A stretch of DNA of 64,000 bases from Polyangium jinanense (GCF_028435365.1 NZ_JAGTJJ010000014.1:1-64000), one strand, 5' to 3'. Positions 49,039 through 58,757 are shown, counted from the stretch's first letter. A program made the numbers and translations. The notes: a model not told the origin generated them from the letters alone.

Positions 49039-50367
49039 GTGTCGCGAGAGGACAAGCAGTCGGAAGAGGGCCGCGCGAAGCGCGAGGACGAGGACGCGCG
49101 CGAGGCGGAGGGCGCGGGGGACGACGAGCCTTCGAAGGCGCGCGCGTCGGGGTCCGAAGAGGAAGCGCCGGACGAGGCCGCGCAGCGCGTCGCCGCCGCG
49201 CTCGGCGTCGCGGGCGAAGAAGACGCCTCGATCGAGGGCGGAGACGCGGCTGCGGAGCCCGACGAGGACGAGAAGCAAGAGGCTGCGAAGCCGAACCGCG
49301 CGGCGCGCAGGCGCGAGGATGCACTCGCGCGGCGCAAGAAGCGCGTGGGTGGCGCGGCGGCTGCGGAGGACGACGCGGCGCTGCCTCGCGACAAGAACGC
49401 GCGCGCCAAGGAGCTCCTGAAGCGACGCCGCGAGCAAGCGGACGCGGCCGAGCGCCGCCCCGTCGCGAGCTCGCTCGACGCGGGCGAGATGGTCGACGAC
49501 GCGCTGGCGCGGAGTGCCTCGGCCCTCACGAAGTGGCTCAAGGCGAACGTCGGGGTCCTCCAGTGGGTGGTCCTCGCGGCGCTCGTCGGCGCGGGCGGGT
49601 ATGCGTTCTGGTCGTCGCGCGTCGACAAGAAGCTCGGCGACGCCTCGGCGGATCTCTTCTCGGGCGTGGCTGCGAATCGCGGGCTCGTGATGGAAGAGGA
49701 CAAGCGCCCCGACGATCAGAAAGAGCTCGATCCGACGCGCGTCTTCAAGAACGAGGCCGAGAAGTCGCAGGCCGCGCTCGACGCGTACGGCAAGGTCATC
49801 GACAAGTACGCGGGCACGGGCGCGGCGCTGCTCGCGCGGCTCGGCCAGGGCGGCACGTACCTCGAAAAACGTGAGTGGGACAAGGCGATCGAAGCCTACG
49901 CGTCCGTGCTTTCGTCGCCGCTCGCGGCCGCGGATCCCGACGTGAAGGGCCGCGCCACCGAGGGCATCGGGTACGCCAAGGAGGGCAAGGGTGATCTCGA
50001 CGGCGCGATGGCGAGCTTCAAGGAGCTCGCGAGCATCGACGTCAAGGGATACAAGGACCTCGCGACCTACCACGAGGCGCGCCTCCTCTTCGCCAAGGGC
50101 AACAAGGACAAGGCGAAGGAGATCCTGAAGCCACTCGAGGACAAACTCGCGCTGCCCAGCAAGGAGCCCGAGCCGCTCGAGTACCTCAAGAGCGCGGTGC
50201 ATGATCTGATGGTCCAGATCGATCCGACCGCCGCGGCCGCGCAGATGCCTGCGTTCGGCGGGGGCGGCGCGCCTGCGCCGATGCCGGCCGACATCCAGGA
50301 AAAGGCGCGGCGCTTGGTCGAGGAAGCCCAGAAGAAGGCGGCCCAGCAGCAGGGCGGGACGCCGTGA
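49039..50367 (+). CDS. YfgM-like TPR membrane protein
   Basis: A 442-residue protein. The N-terminal 150 residues are charged and disordered-looking (acidic, then Arg/Lys-rich). One transmembrane helix follows (about 169-187, VLQWVVLAALVGAGGYAFW). The C-terminal part has TPR units facing the periplasm (SQAALDAYGKVIDKYAGTGAAL, EWDKAIEAYASVL, DLDGAMASFKELA). In enterobacteria YfgM sits next to bamB, the same order as here, and helps periplasmic chaperones. The GTG at VSREDKQSEE is preferred because the frame before it is not protein-like. It overlaps the bamB-like gene by 4 bp. Confidence 0.78.
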   Translation: MSREDKQSEEGRAKREDEDAREAEGAGDDEPSKARASGSEEEAPDEAAQRVAAALGVAGEEDASIEGGDAAAEPDEDEKQEAAKPNRAARRREDALARRKKRVGGAAAAEDDAALPRDKNARAKELLKRRREQADAAERRPVASSLDAGEMVDDALARSASALTKWLKANVGVLQWVVLAALVGAGGYAFWSSRVDKKLGDASADLFSGVAANRGLVMEEDKRPDDQKELDPTRVFKNEAEKSQAALDAYGKVIDKYAGTGAALLARLGQGGTYLEKREWDKAIEAYASVLSSPLAAADPDVKGRATEGIGYAKEGKGDLDGAMASFKELASIDVKGYKDLATYHEARLLFAKGNKDKAKEILKPLEDKLALPSKEPEPLEYLKSAVHDLMVQIDPTAAAAQMPAFGGGGAPAPMPADIQEKARRLVEEAQKKAAQQQGGTP

Positions 50368-51743
50368 TCGAAGGACGCGTGAGGGCTCCCGTCGCGATCT
50401 CCCGTGGCGTTCTCGCGGCCGCCGCGGCCCTCGCGCTCCCGCTCTTCGGCTGCGAGAGCCTGAGCATCCCGGCGACGCCGCAGGTCCCGACGTGGCTGCA
50501 CCACCCGGGCGGCACGCTGTCGATCACGTATCGACGGCCGCTGACGGCCGAGTCGCGCCAGCAAGCCGAGGTCTACGAGCGCGGCAAGCCCGCGATCGAC
50601 GTCGCGGGCCGGCGCGTCTTCGTCCCGTCGAGCGACAACGGCCTCTACGCGCTTCGGGTCGAGGACGGCTCGACGATCTGGCGCTTCGAGACGATGGGGC
50701 CGGTCCAGAGCGAGCCGCTCTTCGACGCCGACGAGAACGTCGTCTACTTCGGCTCGAACGACGGCGCGGTTTACAAGGTGAACGCGAGCGACGGCCGCAT
50801 GCTCTGGCGGTTCTCGACGAACGCCGAGGTGAGCCGGAAGCCGGTTCTCCGAAACGGCGTGATTTACGTCACCAACGCCAACGACACGCTGATCGCGATG
50901 AACGCGGCGACCGGGGCGCTCAAGTGGCACCAGCACCGGACGCCGGCGTTCGGCATGGAGGTCGCCGGGTACGCGGGTCCGGCGCTCGGGCGGGACAAGG
51001 TCTACACGGCGTTCTCGGACGGCGTGGTGCTCGCGTACGACCTCGAGGACGGCTCGGAGCAGTGGCCGGCCGTGGATCTCGCGGCCGAGGCGGAGCAGCA
51101 GACCGGCGGTGATGCGCCGCGTTATCTGGACGTCGACACGACGCCGTTGGTGGCACGGATCACCTCGGGTGAGGTCGTGTTCGTGGGCAGCTACGCGGGC
51201 GGCCTGTACGCGCTCGACGCGGAGAACGGCACGCGGGCGTGGGTGAACGAGAAGGCCGTCGGGGTGACGGAGCTCGTTTTGTGGGAGCAGCCGGAGCATG
51301 CGCCGCGGACCGGGCCGCTCGTCAACGCTCGGGGGCTGCGCTCGGACGAGCCGAGCTACGCCCCCAAACCCCCGTCCGTGCCTGGGCAGCGGATCCTGTT
51401 CGCTGCGAGCGGGCTCACAGGTCTCTGGGCGCTCGATCCGAACGACGGGCGGACGCTCTGGCGGCGGAACCTGCCGGAGGGCGGGATCACGGCGCCGGTT
51501 CCGGTGGCCGGCGCGCTGCTCGTGGGGACGACGCGGTACGGCTTGTTCCTGTTTTCGCCCGTGACGGGTGGGCTCATCGACGGGCTCCTGCCGGGCGGCA
51601 GCTTCGCGATGACGCCGGCCGCGTACGGCGTGCGGGCGTTCGTGGTGGGCAACGGGGGATCGTTCCTCGGCGTCCAGGTCATGCCGCCGACGCCGGCACC
51701 GGCGCAGACGACGATGAGCTGGCTCGGCGTGAAGGGCGGCTGA
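50364..51743 (+). CDS. bamB: BamB-like beta-propeller lipoprotein
   Basis: A 459-residue lipoprotein: signal ending LALPLFGC (Cys 30), then a PQQ-type beta-propeller with recurring blade motifs (NGLYALRVEDGSTIWRFE, DGAVYKVNASDGRMLWRFS, DTLIAMNAATGALKWHQ, GGLYALDAENGTRAWVN, TGLWALDPNDGRTLWRRN). These match BamB, the propeller subunit of the outer-membrane assembly machine. The gene order with a YfgM-like partner supports that. The GTG start overlaps the upstream stop by 4 bp. Other PQQ-propeller lipoproteins remain possible. Confidence 0.8.
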   Translation: MIEGRVRAPVAISRGVLAAAAALALPLFGCESLSIPATPQVPTWLHHPGGTLSITYRRPLTAESRQQAEVYERGKPAIDVAGRRVFVPSSDNGLYALRVEDGSTIWRFETMGPVQSEPLFDADENVVYFGSNDGAVYKVNASDGRMLWRFSTNAEVSRKPVLRNGVIYVTNANDTLIAMNAATGALKWHQHRTPAFGMEVAGYAGPALGRDKVYTAFSDGVVLAYDLEDGSEQWPAVDLAAEAEQQTGGDAPRYLDVDTTPLVARITSGEVVFVGSYAGGLYALDAENGTRAWVNEKAVGVTELVLWEQPEHAPRTGPLVNARGLRSDEPSYAPKPPSVPGQRILFAASGLTGLWALDPNDGRTLWRRNLPEGGITAPVPVAGALLVGTTRYGLFLFSPVTGGLIDGLLPGGSFAMTPAAYGVRAFVVGNGGSFLGVQVMPPTPAPAQTTMSWLGVKGG

Positions 51744-52201
51744 CGAGCTCGCGGGGGGCGGAGGGGCGTCCGGGGGGATGTCGACGCCCGAAGCCTGAAC
51801 GGCGGGGACGGAACGGGCGCAGTTGACGATCGCGCCACGCGGCCGAGGTGCACGCGCGCGTCGCGGGGCCGCCGTGTGTCCAGACGAACCCGATGAACGC
51901 CTGGTTTCAGGCCGGTTTTCGGCTCGGATCCCCCTCCTCCGGGCTCATCTAAATTTCGCATAAGATACATTATGTCAACTTGCGCGATCCGCCTCAGGAC
52001 AGGTGTGGACGCGGAGCCGGACCTGGCGACGGACGCCTCCCGGACCCGGCCGCGGACCAACCCGAGCCCCGGCCGAGCTCCACGCAGCAGCCCCAGACTC
52101 CGACCCGCCGACCTCGCCCGGAAGACACACGTCTCCCTCGGCGCGTCCTCCTCGCGCACCCCGCCCCTCGCGCGGCGCCGTCCCGACCTACCGACCGGAC
52201 G
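51744..52201. other. 458-bp convergent gap with an AT-rich palindrome
   Basis: No gene is supported. A small hairpin GCCTG/CAGGC followed by GTTTT (about 51898-51918) may help end bamB transcription. At 51950-51980 an unusually AT-rich stretch holds CATAA-GATACA-TTATG (51959-51974); on the minus strand it also contains TTGACA (51978 to 51973). A -10 box at the right distance is weak. The site could drive a short RNA or bind a regulator, but neither is shown. Confidence 0.35.
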
Positions 52202-52750
52202 TCACTGCGCCCGGAACGACTTCCAGATCAGGACCTCGCCCGGCCTCGTCAGCGGACGCCCACCCGAGCGCTCCTCCCGCCACCCGAGCACCTTCCGCGA
52301 CGCCTGGTCGCCGAGCTGCGCGAAGCCATGGTGCGCGTAAAACGCCTGCGCCCACGTGGCCTTCTCGAACATCCGCGCGATCACGTCATATCGCTCACAA
52401 TTCAGAGCGTCCTCCTCGAACCGCTGGAGCAGCCGCGTCCCCACGCCGAAGCGCTGGAACCGCGGATGGACCGAGAGCTCTTCGAGGTACGCGACGCCCG
52501 GCGACTCGTCGCGCCAGGCCAGGTAACCGGCGACCTCGTGATCAGCCTCGGCGACGAAGACGTTGTGGTGCCGCGGCAGGTGCGCGATGTCGTTCCAGGT
52601 TCGCGGCGGCACCTCGGCCGCGTCGAAGCCGAGGTCGTGGTACATCGCCGTGCAGGCCTTCTCGAGCTCGACGAGGTCGCTGACCTGCGTCTCCTGCAGC
52701 TTCGTGATGCGGATGCGTTGCGGCCTCACTCGTTCCGATGCGTCCGTCAT
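52202..52750 (-). CDS. GNAT-family N-acetyltransferase
   Basis: A 182-residue acetyltransferase. The acetyl-CoA loop appears as RFQRFGVGTRLLQRF (about 96-110) after strand YLEELSVHP, and the C-terminal AFYAHHGFAQLG is the usual late GNAT segment. The substrate is unknown. It begins 21 bp after the Ala/Pro-rich gene on the same strand. Confidence 0.88.
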   Translation of the reverse strand: MTDASERVRPQRIRITKLQETQVSDLVELEKACTAMYHDLGFDAAEVPPRTWNDIAHLPRHHNVFVAEADHEVAGYLAWRDESPGVAYLEELSVHPRFQRFGVGTRLLQRFEEDALNCERYDVIARMFEKATWAQAFYAHHGFAQLGDQASRKVLGWREERSGGRPLTRPGEVLIWKSFRAQ

Positions 52751-52771
52751 GGGCGATCCCCTTTCGAGCGT

Positions 52772-54331
52772 CTAGAGACCCACGAGGCGGCCGATCACGG
52801 CGGCATCCTCGTCTGCCGTGGGAACGAGCAGGGCCGTGGCCGTGCCAGGCGGCGGGGCCTGACCCGGCGCGAGCGGGACGACCCGGATTTCCCCTTCCCG
52901 ACCGACGACCGCGACCCGAACCGCGACGACCAGCGCCACGCGAGGGGCCATCGGAGCGGCGGGGGCAGGCGCGGGTGCAGCCGCAGGCGCGGCGGCCGGA
53001 ACCGCTGCGATGGCGGGAGCCACGGGGCGCACCGGAGCGGGCCCGACAGGAGCGACCCGGGCCGGCGTTGGCGTGACCGCCGCGACGGGCGCCGGAGCGG
53101 GCGCGGCAGGAGCGACCGGAGCAGCCACGGGCGCGGGCGCAGGCGCGGCCACCGGAGCAGGCGCAGGTGCGGCGGCGGGCTCCTGCGCCACCGGGATGCG
53201 GCCGAGGTCCTTGCCCGAAAGCACGGCCGTCTCGCCGTCGAGGTCATCGACCGGAATGTCGAACTCGCCGCGGGCCTGCGAGGCGGTGATCTCTTCCTCG
53301 AGGGGCGGCGGCGGCGGCGCGACCGGCGGCGCCGAGGGCCCGAAGTCGCCCCACGCCTGATCGATGACGGTCGTCTTCGGGGTGGCGCGTTTCGGCGCGG
53401 CCGTGGCAGGCGCGGGAGCTACCGCGATGACCGGCGGCGCCGCGGGCACGGCCGGGGCCGGCGGGCGGGCGCTTGCACGCGTGGGATCCGCGACCGCGGC
53501 CATGTTGGTGGCGCTCTTGCGTGCGCCGGTGCGTGACGGGAGCCGCTTGCGGGGTCCCGGCGCGCCAGGCGCCTTGCCAGGCTGCGGCGCGGCGGGCGCC
53601 TCGGCAGGCGCGGGCGGAGGCGCGGCGGCGACCGGCGCGGGAGCGGGCACGCGCGGCGCGACCCCCGCGGGAAGCACGGGACCACCCGTATTCGGCCGCA
53701 CGTGGCTCTGCGGCCCGACCGAGGGAGGCGCGGGCGTCGCCGCCGTCGGCACGGCAGGAGGACGCGCCCCGCGCGGCAAGGGAGGAGGCGGCGCGCTCCG
53801 TGTCACGGGCGCATGCGGGGCCGGCGCTTGCGCGACCGGTGGCTGGGTCACGAGCGGCGCGCGCGGCGCGGGCGCAGACCCAGGGACCCCACGCCCAGGC
53901 GGGAGCGGCGGCGGACCCGGACGCCCCGGCGGCGGCGGTGGCGTCGAGCGGAGCGGCGCGGGCGCGGCCTGCGGAGCCGGCTCCGGCGCGGGCGCAGCCT
54001 GCGGCGCAGGCGCCGATTGCGGCGCAGGCGCGGGTGGCGGCGCGGGGGCCGGCTCCGGCGCAGGCGCAGCTTGCGGCGCAGGCGCGGGCGCAGCTTGCGG
54101 GGCGGGCGCGGGCGCCGCGGCAAGCATGGGCGCGATGTCCGCGGCCGCTTTGAAGAGCTCGAGCGAACGCATGTCCTTGTCCGCGTCCGAGGCCTGCTCG
54201 GCGGCGCGCTTCAGCCAGCGCAGCGCTTCGGCTCGCTCCCCGCGGCCCCACAGCGCGGAGGCCGTCGACAGCGCCCAGTGGACATCCTCGTCGTCGTCGT
54301 CTTTCGGGGGCGGGATCGGGCTATCAACCAT
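52772..54331 (-). CDS. Ala/Pro-rich protein with N-terminal helical module
   Basis: A 519-residue protein. After a Pro/Asp-rich start, residues 17-70 form a short helical module (DVHWALSTASALWGRGERAEALRWLKR). The next ~330 residues are almost only Ala, Pro, Gly and Arg (APAPQAAPAP types). A small acidic segment (EEEITASQARGEFDIPVDDL) and a second Ala/Pro tract precede a short folded C terminus (VALVVAVRVAVVGREGEIRVV). The module looks like an adaptor linked to signalling in this group, but I cannot name it. The ATG at MVDSPIPPP is chosen. It diverges from the kinase across 289 bp. Confidence 0.75.
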   Translation of the reverse strand: MVDSPIPPPKDDDDEDVHWALSTASALWGRGERAEALRWLKRAAEQASDADKDMRSLELFKAAADIAPMLAAAPAPAPQAAPAPAPQAAPAPEPAPAPPPAPAPQSAPAPQAAPAPEPAPQAAPAPLRSTPPPPPGRPGPPPLPPGRGVPGSAPAPRAPLVTQPPVAQAPAPHAPVTRSAPPPPLPRGARPPAVPTAATPAPPSVGPQSHVRPNTGGPVLPAGVAPRVPAPAPVAAAPPPAPAEAPAAPQPGKAPGAPGPRKRLPSRTGARKSATNMAAVADPTRASARPPAPAVPAAPPVIAVAPAPATAAPKRATPKTTVIDQAWGDFGPSAPPVAPPPPPLEEEITASQARGEFDIPVDDLDGETAVLSGKDLGRIPVAQEPAAAPAPAPVAAPAPAPVAAPVAPAAPAPAPVAAVTPTPARVAPVGPAPVRPVAPAIAAVPAAAPAAAPAPAPAAPMAPRVALVVAVRVAVVGREGEIRVVPLAPGQAPPPGTATALLVPTADEDAAVIGRLVGL

Positions 54332-54620
54332 GGTCGTCGCGCTCGTTTGCCTCGCAGTTTGCCCAATACCACGACTCTCCTCGCGCCGTCTCCCGCCGCG
54401 CACGGGCCCGCCCTGACGCACTGCGGCCCTGCCGGAAACCGCTCGCATTTTCCTCGCTCGCCCTCCTCGCCGTGCGCGCAATTGCCTTCGCATGGCGATT
54501 CCGCTGCTTCCTCTTGAGCCGTGAGCGGCGATCGTGACACCCTCCCATGCGCGGTAGCCTTCGCTCCCCTTGTCCTTCGCGGTCCCGCTGCCGAGGACGA
54601 CGCATCCCAGAGGATCCTCG

Positions 54621-56408
54621 TTGTTGCTTCATAACCGAGATCTCAAGCCCGGCGTCACGCTAGGACGCTACGAGATCCTCATGCCCGTGGCGCAGGGCGG
54701 GATGGCCGCCGTGTGGGCCGCTCGCATGGTCGGCTCGCGCGGCTTCCAGAAGATCGTCGCCATCAAGACGATGCTGCCGGGCCTCTCGGAAGATCCCGAG
54801 TTCGAGGCGATGTTCCTCGACGAGGCGCGGCTCGCGGCGCGCATCCGGCACCCGCACGTCGCCGAGATCCTCGACCTCGGCGACGAGAACGGCGTGCTCT
54901 ACATCGTGATGGAGTGGATCAACGGAGAGTCGCTCTTCGTGATCAACCGCAACGCCAAGGACCAAGGCGGCTTCCCCCTCCCCTTGCTCCTGCGCATGCT
55001 CTCGAGCGCCTGCGCGGGCCTGCACGCCGCACACGAGATGCGCGACGACGACGGCCGCCCTCTCGGCCTCGTGCACCGCGACGTGAACCCCGCGAACGTC
55101 ATGGTCTCGTACGACGGGATCGTGAAGATCGTCGACTTCGGCGTCGCGAAGGCCACGGCGAGCGTCACCATCACGCGCGTGCCCGGCATGATGAAGGGCA
55201 AAGCGCACTACATGTCGCCCGAGCAGATCCGCGGCGAGCGGCTCGATCGTCGCTCGGACATCTTCTCGCTCGGGATCCTCATGTACGTGATGATCACCGG
55301 GCGTCACCCGTTCAAGGCGACCACGGACAAGCAGACGATGGACAACATCGTCGGCACCGAGCCCGTCCCGGTCCACGAGCTCGTGCCCTCGGTGCGCCCC
55401 GATCTCGAAGCCGTGGTCATGCGCGCCCTCGCGAAGCGCGTCGAGGATCGCTGGACCGACTGCGCCGAGATGCAACGCGCGCTCGATCAGATCACGAACG
55501 CCATCGGCGCGGCCGTGACCGACGGCGACGTGTCTTCGTTCGTGAGCAAACTGATGGGCGAGCGGTCGTCGCAGCGCCGCGCCGAGCTCGCCGCCGCGAT
55601 CCAGGCCGCGGATGCGCGCGGGCTCGAAGCCGCAGAGGCGCCTGCGTCGCGGCGGGCCGAAGGGCCTGTGTCGCGAAAGCGCAGCGGCACGCCGTCGTCG
55701 CGCGGCGGCACGCCGTCGTCGCGTGGCGCTTCGCTCGAAGGCATCATCCCGATCTCGCTCGACGACGGCGAGTCCGTGCCGCCTCCACCGCCCGCGATCG
55801 TCGTCCCGAGCGTGCCCCCTCCCCCGCCGTCTGCGGCGCCAGCGCTCGTCACGTCGAAGCGCAAGCGATCGGTCTGGCCATGGCTCGGCCTCACCCTCGT
55901 CGCAGCGCTCGGCGGCGCGGGCGCTGCGCTGCGCCTCGGCCACTTGCCCTGGGCCGAGCCGCTCGTCCCACCGGCGCTTCGCTGGCTTTTGCCTCCGCCG
56001 AAGACCGCGCCCGCGCCCGCGCCACCTCCGCCGCCTGCGAGTGTCGTGCCCGCGCCGACCGCCATGACGAGCGCGAGCGCCGCACCTTCCGCGAGCGCGC
56101 CGAGCGACGAAGCGCTGGCCCTCGATGCAGGCGCGCCGAGCGACGCGGGATCCGACGCAGGCGACGCCGGGAGCGACGCGGGTGATGCAGGCTCCGACGC
56201 AGGCGACGCAGGCTCCGACGCTCTCGACGGCGGCTTGCCCGACGGCGGCGGCTACAGGTTTCTCCCGCCGAACCCCGGTGGCGGCTGGAAGCGCATCGAC
56301 GGCCTCTGGTATCCGCCCCCGTGGTGGAGGCCGCCGTCACGCCTGCCGGGCGGAGCCCCGACGGCCCCGGCGCCCAAGGTCGACCCGAACGATCCGTACG
56401 GCGACTAG
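54621..56408 (+). CDS. Ser/Thr protein kinase with transmembrane and DAG-rich tail
   Basis: A 595-residue Hanks-type kinase. From the TTG start the glycine loop is VAQGGMAAVWAA, ATP-binding lysine K49, HRDVNPAN at 152-159 (Asn replaces the usual Lys of HRDLKPEN), DFG at D172, and MSPEQ in the activation segment. After the kinase domain come Ser/Pro-rich linkers, one transmembrane helix (SVWPWLGLTLVAALGGAGAAL), and an exported tail rich in Pro, then Asp-Ala-Gly repeats. AGAGGA precedes the TTG by 5 bp; a TTG 17 codons upstream is an alternative. It diverges from the Ala/Pro-rich gene and may act on it. Confidence 0.9.
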   Translation: MLLHNRDLKPGVTLGRYEILMPVAQGGMAAVWAARMVGSRGFQKIVAIKTMLPGLSEDPEFEAMFLDEARLAARIRHPHVAEILDLGDENGVLYIVMEWINGESLFVINRNAKDQGGFPLPLLLRMLSSACAGLHAAHEMRDDDGRPLGLVHRDVNPANVMVSYDGIVKIVDFGVAKATASVTITRVPGMMKGKAHYMSPEQIRGERLDRRSDIFSLGILMYVMITGRHPFKATTDKQTMDNIVGTEPVPVHELVPSVRPDLEAVVMRALAKRVEDRWTDCAEMQRALDQITNAIGAAVTDGDVSSFVSKLMGERSSQRRAELAAAIQAADARGLEAAEAPASRRAEGPVSRKRSGTPSSRGGTPSSRGASLEGIIPISLDDGESVPPPPPAIVVPSVPPPPPSAAPALVTSKRKRSVWPWLGLTLVAALGGAGAALRLGHLPWAEPLVPPALRWLLPPPKTAPAPAPPPPPASVVPAPTAMTSASAAPSASAPSDEALALDAGAPSDAGSDAGDAGSDAGDAGSDAGDAGSDALDGGLPDGGGYRFLPPNPGGGWKRIDGLWYPPPWWRPPSRLPGGAPTAPAPKVDPNDPYGD

Positions 56409-56715
56409 CGCGTAGCGCCGGGGTTTCACCCCGGACCCGAGCAGGGGCTATCCGCCCCTGCACCCGGACCAGGGCAAGCCCTGGACGCGGGGCGACAGCG
56501 CGCGATGCGCGCTGTCGACAGGGAAGACGTTCCCAGCACGTAGGGCAGCGCTGCTGTCTTGGTCGGCAACGCCGCTCGTGGTCTTGCCACGGGCCCGTCG
56601 GATAAACCGCGCATCGCGCGGTTTATCCGCCCTCGGTCCAGGCCGTGCCTGGTCCGGGGTGAAGGGGGCGGACAGCCCCCTTCTGGGGTGCGGGGCAAAG
56701 CCCCGCGCACGCACA
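56409..56715. repeat. Interspersed hairpin element, copy E
   Basis: A complete element starting just after the kinase stop with GCGTAGCGCC. Left arm: CCGGGGT/ACCCCGG (56418-56434), CAGGGGC/GCCCCTG, CCAGGGC/GCCCTGG, then an 11-bp stem CGACAGCGCGC (loop GAT). Right arm: a 14-bp stem CGGATAAACCGCGC (loop ATC), CCAGGC/GCCTGG, GGGGGC/GCCCCC and GCGGGGC/GCCCCGC (56690-56706). Its core resembles the reverse complement of the copy B core. It separates two convergent genes. Confidence 0.85.
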
Positions 56716-56733
56716 TCCCTGTGGAACCCCCGC

Positions 56734-57507
56734 TCAGTACAGGCCCGTCTGCTCAGGCAAGCAGACGCCCATCGAGCAGAGCAGCAGATCGATGTCCGCG
56801 CCCGCGCAGCTCACCTGCCGCGCGCAGTAGTCATCGTATGCACACAAACGATGGCAGGACTGATCCGACCCGAGCGCGCGCACGTTCATGAGGCAAGCCC
56901 AGCCCCCCGTGAGCCACAGGCCCTCGGGTTTGTCGAACAGGCAGACCTCCTTGCGCTCCTCCGGATCGAAGACCTCGGCCGTGCAGGCGTCGCGCTCGAT
57001 CTTCTCGCGCGACTTCCCCATCGTGTTGAGCATGTACGTGAAGTCGCAGGCGCCCGCCGAGGTCGAGTCGCGCGCGACTCGGTAGCGCAGCGTGGGGACG
57101 TCGAGCGAGCGTTGACGCACGCCCCGCAGCATCGCGACGAACTGGTTGTTGCCGCCGTCTTCCTTCGGCCCCTCGCGCAGCGCCGCGAGGATCTGCTCGT
57201 TCTGCTGCTCGACGCCGGGGTCTTCTTTGTCGGAGTAGCCGAGCCGGATGTACTTCTCGGGCGTCTTCGTCGTGCACGGCTTGGCGTGCTCCCAGAGCTT
57301 CTCGCTCACGACGGGCGGACGCTTCGTCCCCTCGCGCTTGCACACGCCGATCGCGCCCGCGGGCACCGCGCCCGAGGCGCGATCGGTCGGCTGACCGGGC
57401 GGCTCCTGGATGAACTCCGTGGACGTGCAGCTCACCGCTCCCACAGTCACCACGAGCCCCGTCACGGCGAGGGCGGCGATCCGATGCAACGCGCTCTTCG
57501 TACCCAC
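56734..57507 (-). CDS. Cys-rich lipoprotein, unknown
   Basis: A 257-residue lipoprotein: signal RIAALAVTGLVVTVGAVSC (Cys 27), a short linker, then an exported domain with about 12 Cys, including a dense C-terminal group (QSCHRLCAYDDYCARQ, VSCAGADIDLLLCSMGVC). Disulfide-stabilised. No family recognised. The ATG is the only good start. Its stop is near the end of element copy E. Confidence 0.78.
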   Translation of the reverse strand: MGTKSALHRIAALAVTGLVVTVGAVSCTSTEFIQEPPGQPTDRASGAVPAGAIGVCKREGTKRPPVVSEKLWEHAKPCTTKTPEKYIRLGYSDKEDPGVEQQNEQILAALREGPKEDGGNNQFVAMLRGVRQRSLDVPTLRYRVARDSTSAGACDFTYMLNTMGKSREKIERDACTAEVFDPEERKEVCLFDKPEGLWLTGGWACLMNVRALGSDQSCHRLCAYDDYCARQVSCAGADIDLLLCSMGVCLPEQTGLY

Positions 57508-57629
57508 GAACGCACGGTATCACCGCGGAGGGCCCGGACAGAAATCCTCGGTGACGAAAGGCGCCTGACCGAAGGCCAAGTAGCCGGATCTTTTTGGTTT
57601 TTGGGCGGGAATGCGGGGACGCGCGGGGC

Positions 57630-58757
57630 TCAGGCGCCCATGGCGGTCTGCTCGATCAGGTGATCGACGATGGCCTGCACGCTCTGCGTCTTCTGGAAGA
57701 CGGCGAGCTGTTTGTCGGCGCTCGTGCCCTCCCTGAGGATGCCGCGGATGCGGTCGAGATCGGCCTCGGACTTGAAGATCGCCGCCGCCTCCTCGACGAA
57801 GTCGAGTAGCTCGCCGATGAGCACGCGCACGGGCAGTTGCTCCTGCTTGCCGAAGTCGATGAGCTGGCCGTCGATGCCGTAGCGCAGCGCGCGCCACTTG
57901 TTCTCCTCGATGAGCTCGCGCGCGTACTCGCGGAAGCCCATGTTCTTCCGGTAGAGCAGGTAGAGCTTGCCCATGAGCGCCTGGATGAGCGCCGTCAGCG
58001 CGACGGTGTCGTCGATGCGCGTCGTCATGTCGCAGATGCGCACCTCGACCGTGTCGAAGAACGGATGGGCGCGGACGTCCCACCAGATCTTCTTCGCGTT
58101 GTCGATACAGCCCGTCTTCACGAGCAGATCGACGTACGACTGGAACTGCGCGTACGAGTCGAAGTGACCCGGGATGCCCGTGCGCGGGAAGCGCTTGAAG
58201 ATCTCGCTGCGGATGCTCTTCAGGCCCGTCGCGCGTCCGAGCCAGAACGGCGAGCTCGTCGAGAGCGCGAGGAGGTGCGGCAGGAAGTAACGGACCTGGT
58301 TCGCGAGCGCCATCGCGACCTCCTTGTCCTTGATGCCGACGTGGACATGCAGGCCGAAGATCAGGTTCGCGCGCGCGACGTCCTGCAGGTCCTCGACGAT
58401 CACCTTGTAGCGCTCGCCGTCGGTGATCTCCTGCTTCTTCCAGTCGCTGAAAGGGTGCGTGCCGGCCGCGACGATGCGCAGGCCGTGTTTGCCCGCGAGC
58501 GCGCTGAGCTCACCACGCAGCTCGCAGATCTCCTGACGCGCCTGCCGGATGTCCCGGCAGATGCCCGTGCCCGTCTCGACGACGGACTGGTGCATCTCGG
58601 GCCGCACGCGCTCGCGCAGGATCGAGTGCTTCCCGCCCTCGAGGAGCTGACTCACGTAGGAGCGGAGCTCGCGCGTCTCGGGGTGGACGATCTGAAACTC
58701 TTCCTCGATGCCGAGCGTGAATTGACCGTCGAGCAGACCCTGGACCGTGGTGCTCAT
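57630..58757 (-). CDS. GCS2/YbdK-type carboxylate-amine ligase
   Basis: A 375-residue member of the glutamate-cysteine ligase family 2 (YbdK). Active-site features are TLGIEEEFQIV near the start, the His pair in FGLHVHVGIKD, TSSPFWLGRATGLKS and VEVRICDMTTRIDD. Such enzymes join a carboxylate to an amine with ATP; some act as weak glutamate-cysteine ligases. It is the last of three genes that overlap by 4 bp each, with two ATP-grasp-like ligases before it. The substrate is unknown. Confidence 0.9.
   Translation of the reverse strand: MSTTVQGLLDGQFTLGIEEEFQIVHPETRELRSYVSQLLEGGKHSILRERVRPEMHQSVVETGTGICRDIRQARQEICELRGELSALAGKHGLRIVAAGTHPFSDWKKQEITDGERYKVIVEDLQDVARANLIFGLHVHVGIKDKEVAMALANQVRYFLPHLLALSTSSPFWLGRATGLKSIRSEIFKRFPRTGIPGHFDSYAQFQSYVDLLVKTGCIDNAKKIWWDVRAHPFFDTVEVRICDMTTRIDDTVALTALIQALMGKLYLLYRKNMGFREYARELIEENKWRALRYGIDGQLIDFGKQEQLPVRVLIGELLDFVEEAAAIFKSEADLDRIRGILREGTSADKQLAVFQKTQSVQAIVDHLIEQTAMGA

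Noticed and set aside
57508..57629. Intrinsic terminator at the T-rich run near 57590
   Set aside because: The run is on the plus strand, whereas the genes here are on the minus strand, and no stem precedes it.
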